A stretch of 62,467 nt of DNA from Lachnospiraceae bacterium (GCA_022790855.1 JAAVYA010000014.1:1-62467); one strand, 5' to 3'. Shown: positions 8,291 to 16,683, counted from the first letter of the stretch. Numbers and translations are program-made. The notes: generated by a model not told the origin, from the sequence alone.

Positions 8291-8697
8291 ACACATCTGG
8301 AGCCGCATTTCAGATGAGGATTTCCTGGCAAATAGAGGCGTTGCCAATGAGGTTCCTTATTATGTGTTTGGAACAATGCGTTAGATTTGAAGAGCAGAAA
8401 GGCATGGAATATCTTTATACGGCAGTGACAAAGATGCTTAGACTTACGAATGATGATAATTTGATTGTAAATCGAATTTTAGAACATACACCTAAGGACG
8501 CAGTCGTGTTCTTAACAGGAGTAGGAAAGGTGTTTCCTTTTATCAGATCCCACAATGTGATGAACAATTTGCATCAGGTATTAGATTGTGTGCCGGTAGT
8601 AATGTTCTATCCTGGGACATGGGATGGGCAAAGCCTTCGCTTATTTGGAACGATTACAGATGGAAATTATTACAGGGCGTTTCCGCTCATTGTATAG
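8290..8697 (+). pseudogene. brxB: brxB (DUF1788) BREX gene remnant with internal deletion
   Basis: Two pieces in different frames. Bases 8290-8384 read EHIWSRISDEDFLANRGVAN followed by EVPYYVFGTMR and a stop, resembling the BrxB N terminus. From about 8385, in the frame starting at 8314, comes the BrxB C-terminal half: FEEQKGMEYLYTAVTKMLRL, VFLTGVGKVFPFIRSH, NNLHQVLDCVPVVMFYPGT and LFGTITDGNYYRAFPL. The middle part of the family (roughly 60 residues) is missing. The arrangement indicates at least two deletions. The remaining piece cannot encode a full BrxB. Confidence 0.82.
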
Positions 8698-8708
8698 GAG
8701 GACGGCAG

Positions 8709-9962
8709 ATGAAGATCTAGGATATGTTTGAAAAAAAGATTACCCGAGAGATGAAAGGCGTGATCAAGGTTGGGCAAAAAGATGATGAAAACGTGTATCA
8801 AGAGCTGGACGAGTATGTGGTTACCACGAAACTTGAAAAATATATGAATCGCTTTTTTGATGCGTACGGCAAAAGCATTACAGGAAGAACTGACAATATG
8901 GGCGTGTGGATCTCCGGTTTCTTTGGAAGTGGTAAGTCCCATTTTTTGAAAATTCTGTCCTATATTTTGAGCAATCGGGCCGTGGAAAATGAAGAGGGTG
9001 TGAAGCAGGAAGCAGTCAGTTTTTTTACCCAGGGGGTAAAAGTAGGGGACGATCAATGAAAGCATAAAATAGCCGAGATTGGGGCAAACAGCGAAGATAT
9101 TGACGTGATTTTGTTTAATGTCGATTCTAAGAGCACGGCAGATTCTAAGATCAATAAAGAGGCGATCAAAGATGTATTCATGAAGGTATTTAATGACTAT
9201 CTTGGTTATTGCGGCTCCATTCCTTTTTCTGCGGAGTTTGAGAGAAAGCTGGAGGAGCAGGGGCAGTATGAAGCATTTCAGAAGAAATTTGAAGAGAAGG
9301 AGGGCATTTCCTGGAAAGAAGGCAGGGAAGATTATTACTTTGTGCAGGAGGCCATCGTGGGCACGATTGTTGATTTAGGCATTATTGATGCTGAACCTTC
9401 AGACAGTAACGGAGGATTTGGGGACGGCTTGTGGTGGGAAGGCATGGATTGTTGTCACCTCACAGCAGGATATTGATTCAATTACAAAGACCATGGGAGA
9501 GGATTTTTCTAAAATACAGGGACGGTTTGCCACCAGAATCGCTTTGTCCTCCGCGGATGCGGATGAAGTAATAAAGAAGCGTATTTTCTATAAGAATAAG
9601 GAAGCAAGGCTGGCGCTGCTAAATTTGTATCAGGAATATGAATCCTCGATTAAGAATATTATTACATTCAGCGAAGGTACGCCAAATATGTCTTTATATA
9701 AAGATGCTGAAGAATTTGCAGATGTATATCCTTTTATTCCTTATCAGTTCCAATTGGCAGGCCATGTACTGACGGCAGTCCGCCAGTTCTCCTCCAGCGG
9801 AAAACATCTGGCGGACGGGGAACGGTCTTTGCTGGCTTTGTTTAAAGAAGCAGCCGTATCTTATGCCAATGAGGAAGAAGGCGTACTCGTTCCATTCCAT
9901 GAATTCTATCGTGCGTTGGATGATTTTATTGACCATACCAACAGGATTGTGATTACACAGAT
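8709..9962 (+). pseudogene. brxC: brxC (BREX P-loop ATPase) remnant, multiply disrupted and 3'-truncated
   Basis: The natural start is ATG 8709 (GGAGGACGGCAG upstream), but codon 4 is TAG (8718-8720). The same frame then reads DMFEKKITREMKGVIKVGQ and the Walker A segment MGVWISGFFGSGKSHFLKIL, hits TGA at 9057-9059, and continues through DVILFNVDSKSTADSK. Near 9385 it jumps frame, from VDLGII to MLNLQTVTEDLGTACGGKAW, with loss of the intervening block that in BrxC contains the Walker B region. The match runs on through SQQDIDSITK, KIQGRFATRIALSSA, YPFIPYQF and GKHLADGERSLLALFKEA to about 9945-9962, then stops. Full BrxC is about 1,200 residues, so two thirds and all downstream BREX genes (pglX, pglZ, brxL) are gone. 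Confidence 0.9.
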
Positions 9963-9984
9963 AAGCTGGAGTGGTTTGCTGTCG

Positions 9985-10428
9985 TCACATCCCGCTGGCA
10001 GGCCGGTCGGCGCTCCCTTCCGAGCTTTTTTTCATATATGCTTCCATAATACCCAGAAGCTGGTCCGTATATTTCTGCTCCGTATGTACTGCAAATGCAT
10101 CCAAATCAATCGGCATGTCCAACTGGGCCATCCGGCGGATGCTCCAGACATAGAGGATATCCAGGGCCGGAATCAGATCTTCCCCCAGGGGCGTCAAAAT
10201 ATATTCTACCTTCAAAGGAATCGTATTGTATTGAATGCGTTCCACTAAGCCATCGGCAGCCAACTCTTTCAACTGCTGGCTCAGTACTTTTTCGCTGACC
10301 TGCAGCGTCTTTTTTGTTTCGTTGAAGCGGATTTTCCCATAGTGGTGAATATGGTGCAAAATGGTCATTTTCCATTTGCCGGAGATGCAGCTTGTCACAT
10401 AATGATAGGGATTAATTGGTTTATCCAT
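9985..10428 (-). CDS. HxlR-family winged-helix regulator
   Basis: A 147-residue transcription factor of the HxlR family, which often senses reactive electrophiles or redox state. The opening NPYHYVTSCISGKWKMTIL has the conserved Cys near residue 14 and the GKWK motif; the recognition helix VSEKVLSQQLKELAADGLVE and wing TPLGEDLIPAL follow. The gene is transcribed toward the broken brxC and away from the next gene on the + strand. Its last codons lie about 20 bases from the end of BrxC homology. A 16-base perfect palindrome 26 bases upstream is the likely operator. Confidence 0.88.
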   Translation of the reverse strand: MDKPINPYHYVTSCISGKWKMTILHHIHHYGKIRFNETKKTLQVSEKVLSQQLKELAADGLVERIQYNTIPLKVEYILTPLGEDLIPALDILYVWSIRRMAQLDMPIDLDAFAVHTEQKYTDQLLGIMEAYMKKSSEGSADRPASGM

Positions 10429-10454
10429 GGGTCACCTCACTGAGATTATTTGAA

Positions 10455-10470
10455 AAAGGTAATTACCTTT
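10455..10470. promoter_or_regulatory. Palindromic putative HxlR operator
   Basis: AAAGGTAATTACCTTT is a perfect 16-base palindrome in the intergenic region between the divergent HxlR gene and the + strand redox-protein gene. A degenerate half site (ATAGGTAACT) lies about 20 bases further on. Confidence 0.6.
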
Positions 10471-10580
10471 CGTTTTGGTTATTAGTAGCATATAGGTAAC
10501 TCCCTAAAAATATTTTACACAGATATCAAGACAATTTCAAGAGGAAATAAAAAATTCTCTTGATTTTTTCGAAGAAACCT

Positions 10581-10609
10581 TTGGAAGAAACAGGACAATG
10601 TGGTACAAT
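10581..10609 (+). promoter_or_regulatory. Promoter for the Cys-rich protein/hydrolase pair
   Basis: TTGGAA (10581-10586), 17 bases, TACAAT (10604-10609), 38 bases before the start codon. Confidence 0.6.
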
Positions 10610-10647
10610 AAATGCAAAATCCTGGGAGTAAAAAGGGAGGAATCATA

Positions 10648-11085
10648 ATGGAAACAAGAGTGAACAGAGCCATTAACAGCCGAAAGAAGGGCTATAATTG
10701 CGCCCAGGCTGTTTTATGCGCATACAGTGATCTTCTGGGAGTGGAGGAAGAGATGCTGTTTGCCGTAGCGGAAGGCTTCGGAGGCGGGATGGGCGGACTG
10801 ATGGGGACTTGCGGCGCAGTAACGGCCATGTCCATGGCGGTGGGGCTTACCAATAGCTGCAAAGATCTTACAGCCTGCGCTACAAAGCCGGGCACTAGCC
10901 GCCTGGTGCGGGAACTGGCGACTGAATTTTCCGGAAAAAACCAGTCTTTGATTTGCCGGGAGCTTAAGGGAGTCGATACCGGAAAGCCTCTGCAAAGCTG
11001 TGAGGGCTGTATTGCCGATGCTGTGAGGATTCTGGGGGAACGACTGTTTCGGAAGCAGTTGGAAGGAGAAGGAACATGTACTTAA
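10648..11085 (+). CDS. C_GCAxxG_C_C family redox protein
   Basis: A 145-residue protein of the family defined by spaced cysteines: NCAQAVLCAY near residue 15, then the GTCGAVTAMSMAVG segment that gives the family its GCAxxG name, then single Cys residues toward the C terminus (SLICRELKG, CEGCIADAV). Members are thought to bind metal or take part in redox reactions, but the function is not established. The ATG at 10648 has GGGAGG upstream; the frame is open to 10612 but that overlaps the promoter. Overlaps the following hydrolase by 10 bases. Divergent from the HxlR gene, so co-regulation by it is plausible. Confidence 0.85.
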   Translation: METRVNRAINSRKKGYNCAQAVLCAYSDLLGVEEEMLFAVAEGFGGGMGGLMGTCGAVTAMSMAVGLTNSCKDLTACATKPGTSRLVRELATEFSGKNQSLICRELKGVDTGKPLQSCEGCIADAVRILGERLFRKQLEGEGTCT

Positions 11086-11873
11086 AGACGAAGGAGGCAA
11101 ATCTTTATTATGAAGTGCAGGGAACCGGGAAGCCGCTGCTTTTCATTCATGGAGTTGTGGTGGACGGGGATTTATATAAAGAAGCTTCCAGGCTTTTAAG
11201 CCCGTATTATCAGGTGATAACCTATGACCGCCGAGGCAGTTCCAGAAGTGTTCCGGTATATCAGGATACATACGACATAAAAGCCCAGGTGCGGGATGCG
11301 TATGCTCTCATGGAACATCTTGGTTTGGGACAGGTGTTCTTGGCGGGAGCCAGCGCCGGGGGCAGTGTAGCCATGGAAGTATTCCGCGCATATCCTGACC
11401 GGATTTCCCATCTTTTCTTATATGAGACGCCTCTGACCACGCTTTTGCCTAAGCAGGAAGAAGAGCAGGAATGGGTAAGGCAGATAGAAGAATATGTAAA
11501 AAAGGGCAAAATTAACCGGGCGATGCTGGAGTTTATGCTTTCTCTGGGGGAAGGGGATGAGCGGAAACGTCCAAAGCCAAAGGAAGTGGAAGAGCGGGAG
11601 ATTGGAAATTACGATCATTTTTTACATCATGAATTTTCTGTTTTTATGCATTATCTTCCGGAAATCGGTTACTATAAGGAACATTCTGACCGCATTACCG
11701 TAGCCGTCGGGGAGCGCAGCGGGGAATCCAGATATGTGCAGGCGGCTAGGAAATTTGGGGAGCTGATCGGATGTGAGATTCTGCATTTTCCAGGATGTCA
11801 CAATCTTCCCTGCGACTTGCCGGAGGATTTTGTCAACTGTATAATAGGCGTGATGGCCCGCAAGGGCTGGTAA
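11076..11873 (+). CDS. Alpha/beta-fold hydrolase
   Basis: A 265-residue cytosolic hydrolase. The oxyanion-region motif LLFIHGVVVDG is near residue 26, the nucleophile elbow GASAGGS (Ser about residue 93) near the middle, and a C-terminal His in FPGCHNLP. The order Ser-(acid)-His fits the fold, but the substrate is unknown. GGAAGGAGAAGG precedes the ATG, and the gene starts inside the preceding one, so the two are translationally coupled. The preceding redox gene and HxlR regulator suggest a detoxification role (inference). Confidence 0.85.
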   Translation: MYLKTKEANLYYEVQGTGKPLLFIHGVVVDGDLYKEASRLLSPYYQVITYDRRGSSRSVPVYQDTYDIKAQVRDAYALMEHLGLGQVFLAGASAGGSVAMEVFRAYPDRISHLFLYETPLTTLLPKQEEEQEWVRQIEEYVKKGKINRAMLEFMLSLGEGDERKRPKPKEVEEREIGNYDHFLHHEFSVFMHYLPEIGYYKEHSDRITVAVGERSGESRYVQAARKFGELIGCEILHFPGCHNLPCDLPEDFVNCIIGVMARKGW

Positions 11874-11987
11874 AAATGTTGTTATTTACGGCTTGGGGAC
11901 GCTCATAGTAACGATGAAAAAATAATTCACAGGAATACAAAAGGCCGCAGCCGGAAACCGTTTGACGCTGTGGCAAAGGAGGAGAAG

Positions 11988-12659
11988 ATGAACCTATTTG
12001 ATATTATTGGGCCGGTAATGGTGGGGCCTTCCAGCTCCCACACGGCGGGGGCCGTGCGGATTGGTTATGTGGCCCGTCTGCTTTTGGGAGAACCGGTGAA
12101 AAAAGCGGATATTTGTCTTCATGGATCTTTTCAGGCTACAGGAAGAGGGCATGGAACGGACCGGGCATTGGTGGCAGGTCTTTTGGGGATGCAGACGGAT
12201 GACGAGCGGATTCCGGTGAGCCTTCAAGTAGCCGAACATGAGGGCATGGAGGTGGATTTCTGGGCCGTGGAACTGGGAGACGTCCATCCCAATTCCGTGA
12301 AGCTGCTGTTGACTGGCAGCCATGGAAAGCGGCTGGAGCTTGTGGCGGCGTCTTTGGGAGGCGGTCGGATCCGTGTATGCGAGCTGAATGGACTGACGGC
12401 CAATTTCGGAGGGGAATATCCCACGTTGATCGTAAATAATCAGGACAAGCCGGGAATTGTCAATGAAGTCACGGCTGCCCTTGCCCAGGAGAATATTAAC
12501 ATTGCTGCTATGCAGTTGTATCGGAGCAAGCGTGGAAGCAGCGCGGTTATGATATTGGAGTGCGATGGGGAGATTCCAAAGGAAGCATTGGGACGGCTTA
12601 GGGGCCTTCCGGGAATATTGGACGTCGCTTATTTAAGCCTGAAAGAATCGGAGGAATAG
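11988..12659 (+). CDS. sdaAB: L-serine ammonia-lyase, beta subunit
   Basis: Small subunit of the iron-sulfur L-serine dehydratase (serine to pyruvate plus ammonia). The 223-residue protein has the N-terminal dehydratase segment IIGPVMVGPSSSHTAGAVRI and, from about residue 150, an ACT domain (TLIVNNQDKPGIVNEVTAAL) that usually binds serine. The ATG at 11988 follows AAAGGAGGAGAAG; the frame is open upstream to a GTG at 11970 without a ribosome site. It is separated by two bases from sdaAA. Confidence 0.93.
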   Translation: MNLFDIIGPVMVGPSSSHTAGAVRIGYVARLLLGEPVKKADICLHGSFQATGRGHGTDRALVAGLLGMQTDDERIPVSLQVAEHEGMEVDFWAVELGDVHPNSVKLLLTGSHGKRLELVAASLGGGRIRVCELNGLTANFGGEYPTLIVNNQDKPGIVNEVTAALAQENINIAAMQLYRSKRGSSAVMILECDGEIPKEALGRLRGLPGILDVAYLSLKESEE

Positions 12660-12661
12660 CC

Positions 12662-13534
12662 ATGGGGTTTCATTCGTTAGAAGAGATTGTTGCAAAGACA
12701 AGAGAAGATAAAAAGCCGTTCTGGGAAGTCCTTTTGGAAGACGATATGTCGGACCGGATGGCAACCCGGGAAGAATCCTTGGAAAAAATGAACCATATGT
12801 ACCAAATGATGAAAAAAGCGGATCAAGATTACGACGCCCGCCTTACCTCCGCCAGCGGCCTGGTGGGACAAGACGGAGAGCGTATGCAGGAATATCTCCG
12901 AAAAGGAAATCATATGAGCGGCAATTTCATAGGGAAGGTAACGGCAAGAGCGTTGAAGATGGGAGAATCCAATGCCTGTATGAAGCGGATCGTAGCGGCG
13001 CCCACCGCAGGAAGCTGCGGCGTCATTCCGGCAGTATTTCTCACCTATCAGGAGACGTATCACAGACCTGATTTGGAGATGGTGAAAGCATTGTATGTAG
13101 CGGCGGGCATCGGTATGGTGATTGCGGAGAGGGCCTTTATCGCAGGGGCCACCGGAGGCTGTCAGGCGGAGATTGGCAGCGCCAGCGCCATGGCGGCAGG
13201 CGGCTTGGCGTTTCTGGCCGGCGGCGGAGAAGAAGAGATTTTGCACGCCCAATCCATAGCGTTGAAAAATCTTCTGGGCCTGGTGTGCGACCCGGTGGCG
13301 GGGCTGGTGGAAGTGCCTTGCGTAAAGCGAAACGTCATTGGAGCGGTGAATGCCGTTACCAGTGCGGATATGGCTATGGCCGGGATCAAAAGTAAAATAC
13401 CTGCAGACCAGGTGATCGACGCTATGCGTTCTGTGGGCATTACCATGCCAAGCGCCTTAAAAGAGACGGGAGAAGGGGGTCTTGCGGCGACTCCCGCCGG
13501 GAGGGAAGCTGTGGCAAAGTTAAAGAAAGCATGA
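12662..13534 (+). CDS. sdaAA: L-serine ammonia-lyase, alpha subunit
   Basis: Catalytic iron-sulfur subunit, 290 residues as usual. Conserved cysteines for the [4Fe-4S] cluster appear in AAPTAGSCGVIPAV, GGCQAEIGSASAMAAGG and VCDPVAGLVEVPC, together with the SGNFIGKVTARAL segment. Forms the two-subunit enzyme typical of Firmicutes with the gene just upstream. The role is serine catabolism to pyruvate. Confidence 0.94.
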   Translation: MGFHSLEEIVAKTREDKKPFWEVLLEDDMSDRMATREESLEKMNHMYQMMKKADQDYDARLTSASGLVGQDGERMQEYLRKGNHMSGNFIGKVTARALKMGESNACMKRIVAAPTAGSCGVIPAVFLTYQETYHRPDLEMVKALYVAAGIGMVIAERAFIAGATGGCQAEIGSASAMAAGGLAFLAGGGEEEILHAQSIALKNLLGLVCDPVAGLVEVPCVKRNVIGAVNAVTSADMAMAGIKSKIPADQVIDAMRSVGITMPSALKETGEGGLAATPAGREAVAKLKKA

Positions 13535-13589
13535 GAAGACTGGGCTTTTGGAATTGCAGCATAATGGTGATAGTTTGGGCAATAAGGTT

Positions 13590-13891
13590 AGTTGGTTGAG
13601 CGATTCTGAAAGGGACGCCAGGGAAAAGGGGAGAGAGACAGACGCAAATGGTCTGCTGCTTTTTCCGGTTTCGAGATTAAGAATTCCTAAAATTCCTGAT
13701 TTTTGCTAAAGGCAAAACAAACATCCACAAACTCGCGTTGCTCAGACAGTGTGGATGTTTGTTTTAACGCAAAATTCAGGAATTAAGGAATTAAGGAATT
13801 CTAAATCTCTGCAAAGTCAAAATCTGCAGACCATTTGCGCCTGCTTCTCTCCCCTTTTCCCTGGCTGTGCATCTCGTTTTCTTAACAAATT
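13590..13891. repeat. Palindromic repeat element, copy 1
   Basis: A 302-base element filling most of the sdaAA-acetyltransferase gap. Ends AGTTGGTTGA and TTAACAAATT are inverted copies; inside, GCCAGGGAAAAGGGGAGAGA (13617-13636) pairs with its complement at 13844-13866; then CGCAAATGGTCTG pairs with CAGACCATTTGCG; then an apical hairpin with AAACAAACATCCACA and TGTGGATGTTTGTTT. No open reading frame of note. Nearly the same sequence occurs at 42315-42604, with matched changes in both arms. It is MITE-like or an RNA element. Confidence 0.88.
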
Positions 13892-13960
13892 AGCATTGAA
13901 GGCTAAACTATTACGCGTAATGAGAGAAATTTAGGGATGAACCGAAATTAGGAGGATTGT

Positions 13961-14572
13961 GTGAATACACCGCTACTGGAAACGGAAAGATTGATATTAA
14001 GAAAATTTACGGAACATGATATAGAAGCATTATATTTGATATTGGCAGATATAGAGGTCAACACCTTTTTACCCTGGTTCCCAGTAAAAAGCATGGGGGA
14101 AGCACAGTCCTTTTTTGAGGATAGGTATGCGGCAGATTATGAAAAACCGCAGGCCTATGCTTATGCGATCTGTCTGAAAGAGGATAACTATCCGATTGGC
14201 TACATAAAGGTGGATATGGATGAAAGCCATGATTTTGGCTACGGGCTTCGGAAAGAATTTTGGCATCGGGGGATTGTCACGGAAGCTGGGAAAGCTGTGA
14301 TAGCGCAAGTAAAAAAAGATGGGCTTCCCTACATTACAGCGACTCATGACGTGAACAATCCCCGCAGCGGCGGCGTTATGAGGCAGGTGGGAATGAAATA
14401 TCAGTATTCCTATGAAGAACAATGGCAGCCCAAAGATTTTTTAGTTACCTTTCAGATGTATCAGCTAAATTTCGATGAAAAGGATCATAGTGTTTTCAAA
14501 AAATATTGGGACAATTCTGCTGTACATTTTGTAGAAACAGGGATTTCGTTTTTAAGAGAATGCGGCGTATGA
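13961..14572 (+). CDS. GNAT family N-acetyltransferase (RimJ/RimL type)
   Basis: A 203-residue acetyl-CoA-dependent acetyltransferase. The N terminus LLETERLILRKFTEHDIEAL is characteristic of the RimJ/RimL group, and GYGLRKEFWHRGIVTEAGKA is the acetyl-CoA binding motif A. It starts with GTG at 13961 behind TAGGAGG. The acceptor is unknown. It sits immediately after the palindromic element. Confidence 0.86.
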   Translation: MNTPLLETERLILRKFTEHDIEALYLILADIEVNTFLPWFPVKSMGEAQSFFEDRYAADYEKPQAYAYAICLKEDNYPIGYIKVDMDESHDFGYGLRKEFWHRGIVTEAGKAVIAQVKKDGLPYITATHDVNNPRSGGVMRQVGMKYQYSYEEQWQPKDFLVTFQMYQLNFDEKDHSVFKKYWDNSAVHFVETGISFLRECGV

Positions 14573-14590
14573 TAAAGCCAGTCGTGCCAG

Positions 14591-14632
14591 TCAGCGGTCA
14601 AGGCCGGGCGTTAGCCCGGTTTTGGCCGCTGA
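14591..14632 (+). terminator. Hairpin downstream of the acetyltransferase
   Basis: TCAGCGG-t-CAA plus GGCCGGGC pair with GCCCGG and TTGG-CCGCTGA over 42 bases. There is no T-tract behind it, so it may be a factor-assisted terminator or a REP-like hairpin. Confidence 0.5.
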
Positions 14633-14790
14633 TTGCTGTCCCGTGTAAGCTCTTGCGTTTGCTTATTTCCCAAAGAAATAGATTCGTATCCACTTTAAAA
14701 GAAAAAATTAAAAAATAAAATTAATTGAAGACATTAGGAAAAAGATTTCGTTATATAAATTGACAGACAAAGCTAAGGAGGTGGATGGCA

Positions 14791-15309
14791 ATGGATGACG
14801 AGGCTTACTTTGAATACTTGCTGGGTACATACCAGAGACTGGTATATGCAATCTGCTTAAAAGCCACTAAGAATCAGTTTGATGCAGAAGATCTGACCCA
14901 GGACGTATTTATCGCCGTTTATAAGAATCTGTCCACCTTTGACCGGAACTATGAGAAGGCATGGATCAGCAAAATAGCATCCAACAAGTGCCTGGATTTT
15001 CTGAAAAGCGCAAAGCGCAGGGTCCAGCCTGCTGAAGAAGAGATGTTTTTAAGGCTGGAAGATACCAGGGATACGCCGGAGGATGCATACTTACAAAAAG
15101 AATCCAAAGAGTATGTGTACCAGGTCTGTCAGCGTCTGAAAGAGCCTTATAAAACCGTGGCCACGGAACATTTTTACCTGGAAAAAACGATTTCACAGAT
15201 TGCACAGGAAAAGGGAAAGAATGTAAAGACCATCCAGACTCAGGTATACCGGGCAAAAGCGATGCTGAAAAAAACAGTAAAGGAGGAGCGGGCAATATGC
15301 AGGAAATAA
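14791..15309 (+). CDS. ECF-type RNA polymerase sigma factor
   Basis: A 172-residue sigma-70 family protein with only regions 2 and 4. Region 2 reads LVYAICLKATKNQFDAEDLT and QDVFIAVYKNLSTFD; region 4 reads ISQIAQEKGKNVKTIQTQVY followed by RAKAMLKK. An upstream ATG at 14785 is possible, but the AAGGAGG at 14775-14781 is better spaced for 14791. It overlaps the next gene (anti-sigma factor) by 13 bases and heads a four-gene operon. Such cassettes usually respond to envelope stress and are self-regulated (inference). Confidence 0.9.
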   Translation: MDDEAYFEYLLGTYQRLVYAICLKATKNQFDAEDLTQDVFIAVYKNLSTFDRNYEKAWISKIASNKCLDFLKSAKRRVQPAEEEMFLRLEDTRDTPEDAYLQKESKEYVYQVCQRLKEPYKTVATEHFYLEKTISQIAQEKGKNVKTIQTQVYRAKAMLKKTVKEERAICRK

Positions 15310-15827
15310 CTAAGAATTCCCATATTTCAGAAGAAATGTGGATTGCCTTAAAGCAGGATACGTTGGATACGGATGCATTTATGCAAATCTTGGAGCATAC
15401 TGGTACTTGCACCTGGTGTGCAGAACGCCTGGCGGAAGTTCTGGAAGGAGAAGAATCCGTGACAGAAGCATACAGCATGCCGCCCGCCTATTTGTCAGGA
15501 CAGATTTTAGACCGGGTGAAACAGTTGGATGTGCAGGCGCAGACGGTTGTAACCCAGACCTCCAGGAAGCTTCAGCTTTGGCTGTACAGCATGAAAGTAG
15601 GGGCTGCCGTGGCATTTTCCCTTTTGATTTTGGGGATTACGGCCAATTTCAGACAGATGGGGCTGCCTGGGCAGGAGATCCCTGGAGAGAGTGGGTATTT
15701 TGAGGAAAATTGCATAACTGAGGAGGCGAAGGAGGATAACCTGTTAGAAGAAATCAGCCGCGCGGCCGATGGTGTGACAATGAAAATGAATGAATTTGCA
15801 AACTTACTATTAAACGGAGGGAAATAG
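15297..15827 (+). CDS. Anti-sigma factor, zinc-finger type, single-pass membrane protein
   Basis: A 176-residue protein. An N-terminal zinc-binding motif HTGTCTWC (H-x3-C-x2-C) near residue 35 is that of ZAS anti-sigma domains, which hold the cognate ECF sigma factor. A membrane helix (VGAAVAFSLLILGITANF) lies near residue 110, followed by an acidic extracytoplasmic tail. Starts inside the sigma gene (GGAGGAGCGGGCA then ATG), which indicates tight stoichiometric coupling. Confidence 0.85.
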   Translation: MQEITKNSHISEEMWIALKQDTLDTDAFMQILEHTGTCTWCAERLAEVLEGEESVTEAYSMPPAYLSGQILDRVKQLDVQAQTVVTQTSRKLQLWLYSMKVGAAVAFSLLILGITANFRQMGLPGQEIPGESGYFEENCITEEAKEDNLLEEISRAADGVTMKMNEFANLLLNGGK

Positions 15828-15829
15828 GA

Positions 15830-16384
15830 ATGACAAGAAGGAAGAGCGGATTTTTAACTTTTATTTTTTCGTTTTTGCCGGGTGCAGGGGAAATGTATCT
15901 TGGCTTTATGAAGCAGGGGATCAGCCTGATGGGAGCATTCTTTCTGCTGATCTTTCTGGCAAGCTGGCTGAATATGGGGCCGTTATTGTTTGTACTGCCG
16001 GTACTTTGGTGTTATGGGTTCTTCCACGTCCATAACCTGCGGAGTATGCCGGAAGAAGAATTCTATGCACAGGAAGACGATTATCTGTTCCATTTGAGAG
16101 GGATACTGCCGTCCAAAGATTTAGACAGAAAAACCAGGAATTTTCTGGCTGTGATCTTAATTGTGATCGGAGCATCTATTTTGTGGGATAATCTGGGAAC
16201 AGTATTGCGGTGGTGCATACCAGAATATTTGATGCAGTGGTATTGGAGCATTTCCCGTATGGTTCCCCAGGTTGTAGTAGCCGTTCTACTGGTGATGGCC
16301 GGGCTTTGGCTGATCCGTGGAAAGAAGCGCCAGTTGGATGAAGAAGAGGAACATGAAAGTAAAAAAGGCGGTGGACTGTTATGA
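15830..16384 (+). CDS. Multi-pass membrane protein of the sigma-factor operon
   Basis: A 184-residue protein starting MTRRKSGFLTFIFSFLPGAG, a pattern seen in TM2-like proteins (basic lead, then SFLPGAGEMYLGFMKQG). About four to five hydrophobic segments: residues 10-25, 35-60, 100-118, 143-160. It begins two bases after the anti-sigma gene and overlaps the next by 4 bases. Function unknown; a sensor or effector of the sigma pathway is inferred from the operon. Confidence 0.75.
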   Translation: MTRRKSGFLTFIFSFLPGAGEMYLGFMKQGISLMGAFFLLIFLASWLNMGPLLFVLPVLWCYGFFHVHNLRSMPEEEFYAQEDDYLFHLRGILPSKDLDRKTRNFLAVILIVIGASILWDNLGTVLRWCIPEYLMQWYWSISRMVPQVVVAVLLVMAGLWLIRGKKRQLDEEEEHESKKGGGLL

Positions 16385-16683
16385 GAATACGGAGAGTAGG
16401 AAGTATTACCTGCGGCATGCTTTTGATCCTGTTCGGCGTTCTATTTTTCCTCCATATGGTGGTGCCGGCCATTACATTTTCCTTCATTTTCCGGCTGTGG
16501 CCCTTAATCCTGATCTTTTTGGGAGTGGAGATGCTTGCTGCAAACGTCAAAAGAGGCGATACGGTTTTAAAATATGACCTTGGGGCCATTGCCATTGTGG
16601 CGATCCTTGCCATATTTGCCATGGGAATGGGATTGGCGGAATTTTGTATAGAACATGGAGCAGGATATTATTACTATTGGTAA
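16381..16683 (+). CDS. LiaI/LiaF-like transmembrane domain protein
   Basis: A 100-residue membrane protein with three hydrophobic segments: GSITCGMLLILFGVLFFLHM, SFIFRLWPLILIFLGVEMLA, and IAIVAILAIFAMGMGL. The order and the RLWPLILIFLGVEML pattern fit the LiaI-LiaF-like (DUF5668-type) transmembrane region found with envelope stress systems. Fourth and last gene of the ECF operon; a terminator follows at 16724. Confidence 0.75.
   Translation: MRIRRVGSITCGMLLILFGVLFFLHMVVPAITFSFIFRLWPLILIFLGVEMLAANVKRGDTVLKYDLGAIAIVAILAIFAMGMGLAEFCIEHGAGYYYYW

Noticed and set aside
9968..10298. Continuation of the brxC frame (SWSGLLSSHPAG...) and other + frames
   Set aside because: This is antisense to the HxlR gene, which has clear winged-helix motifs; it is not BrxC sequence.
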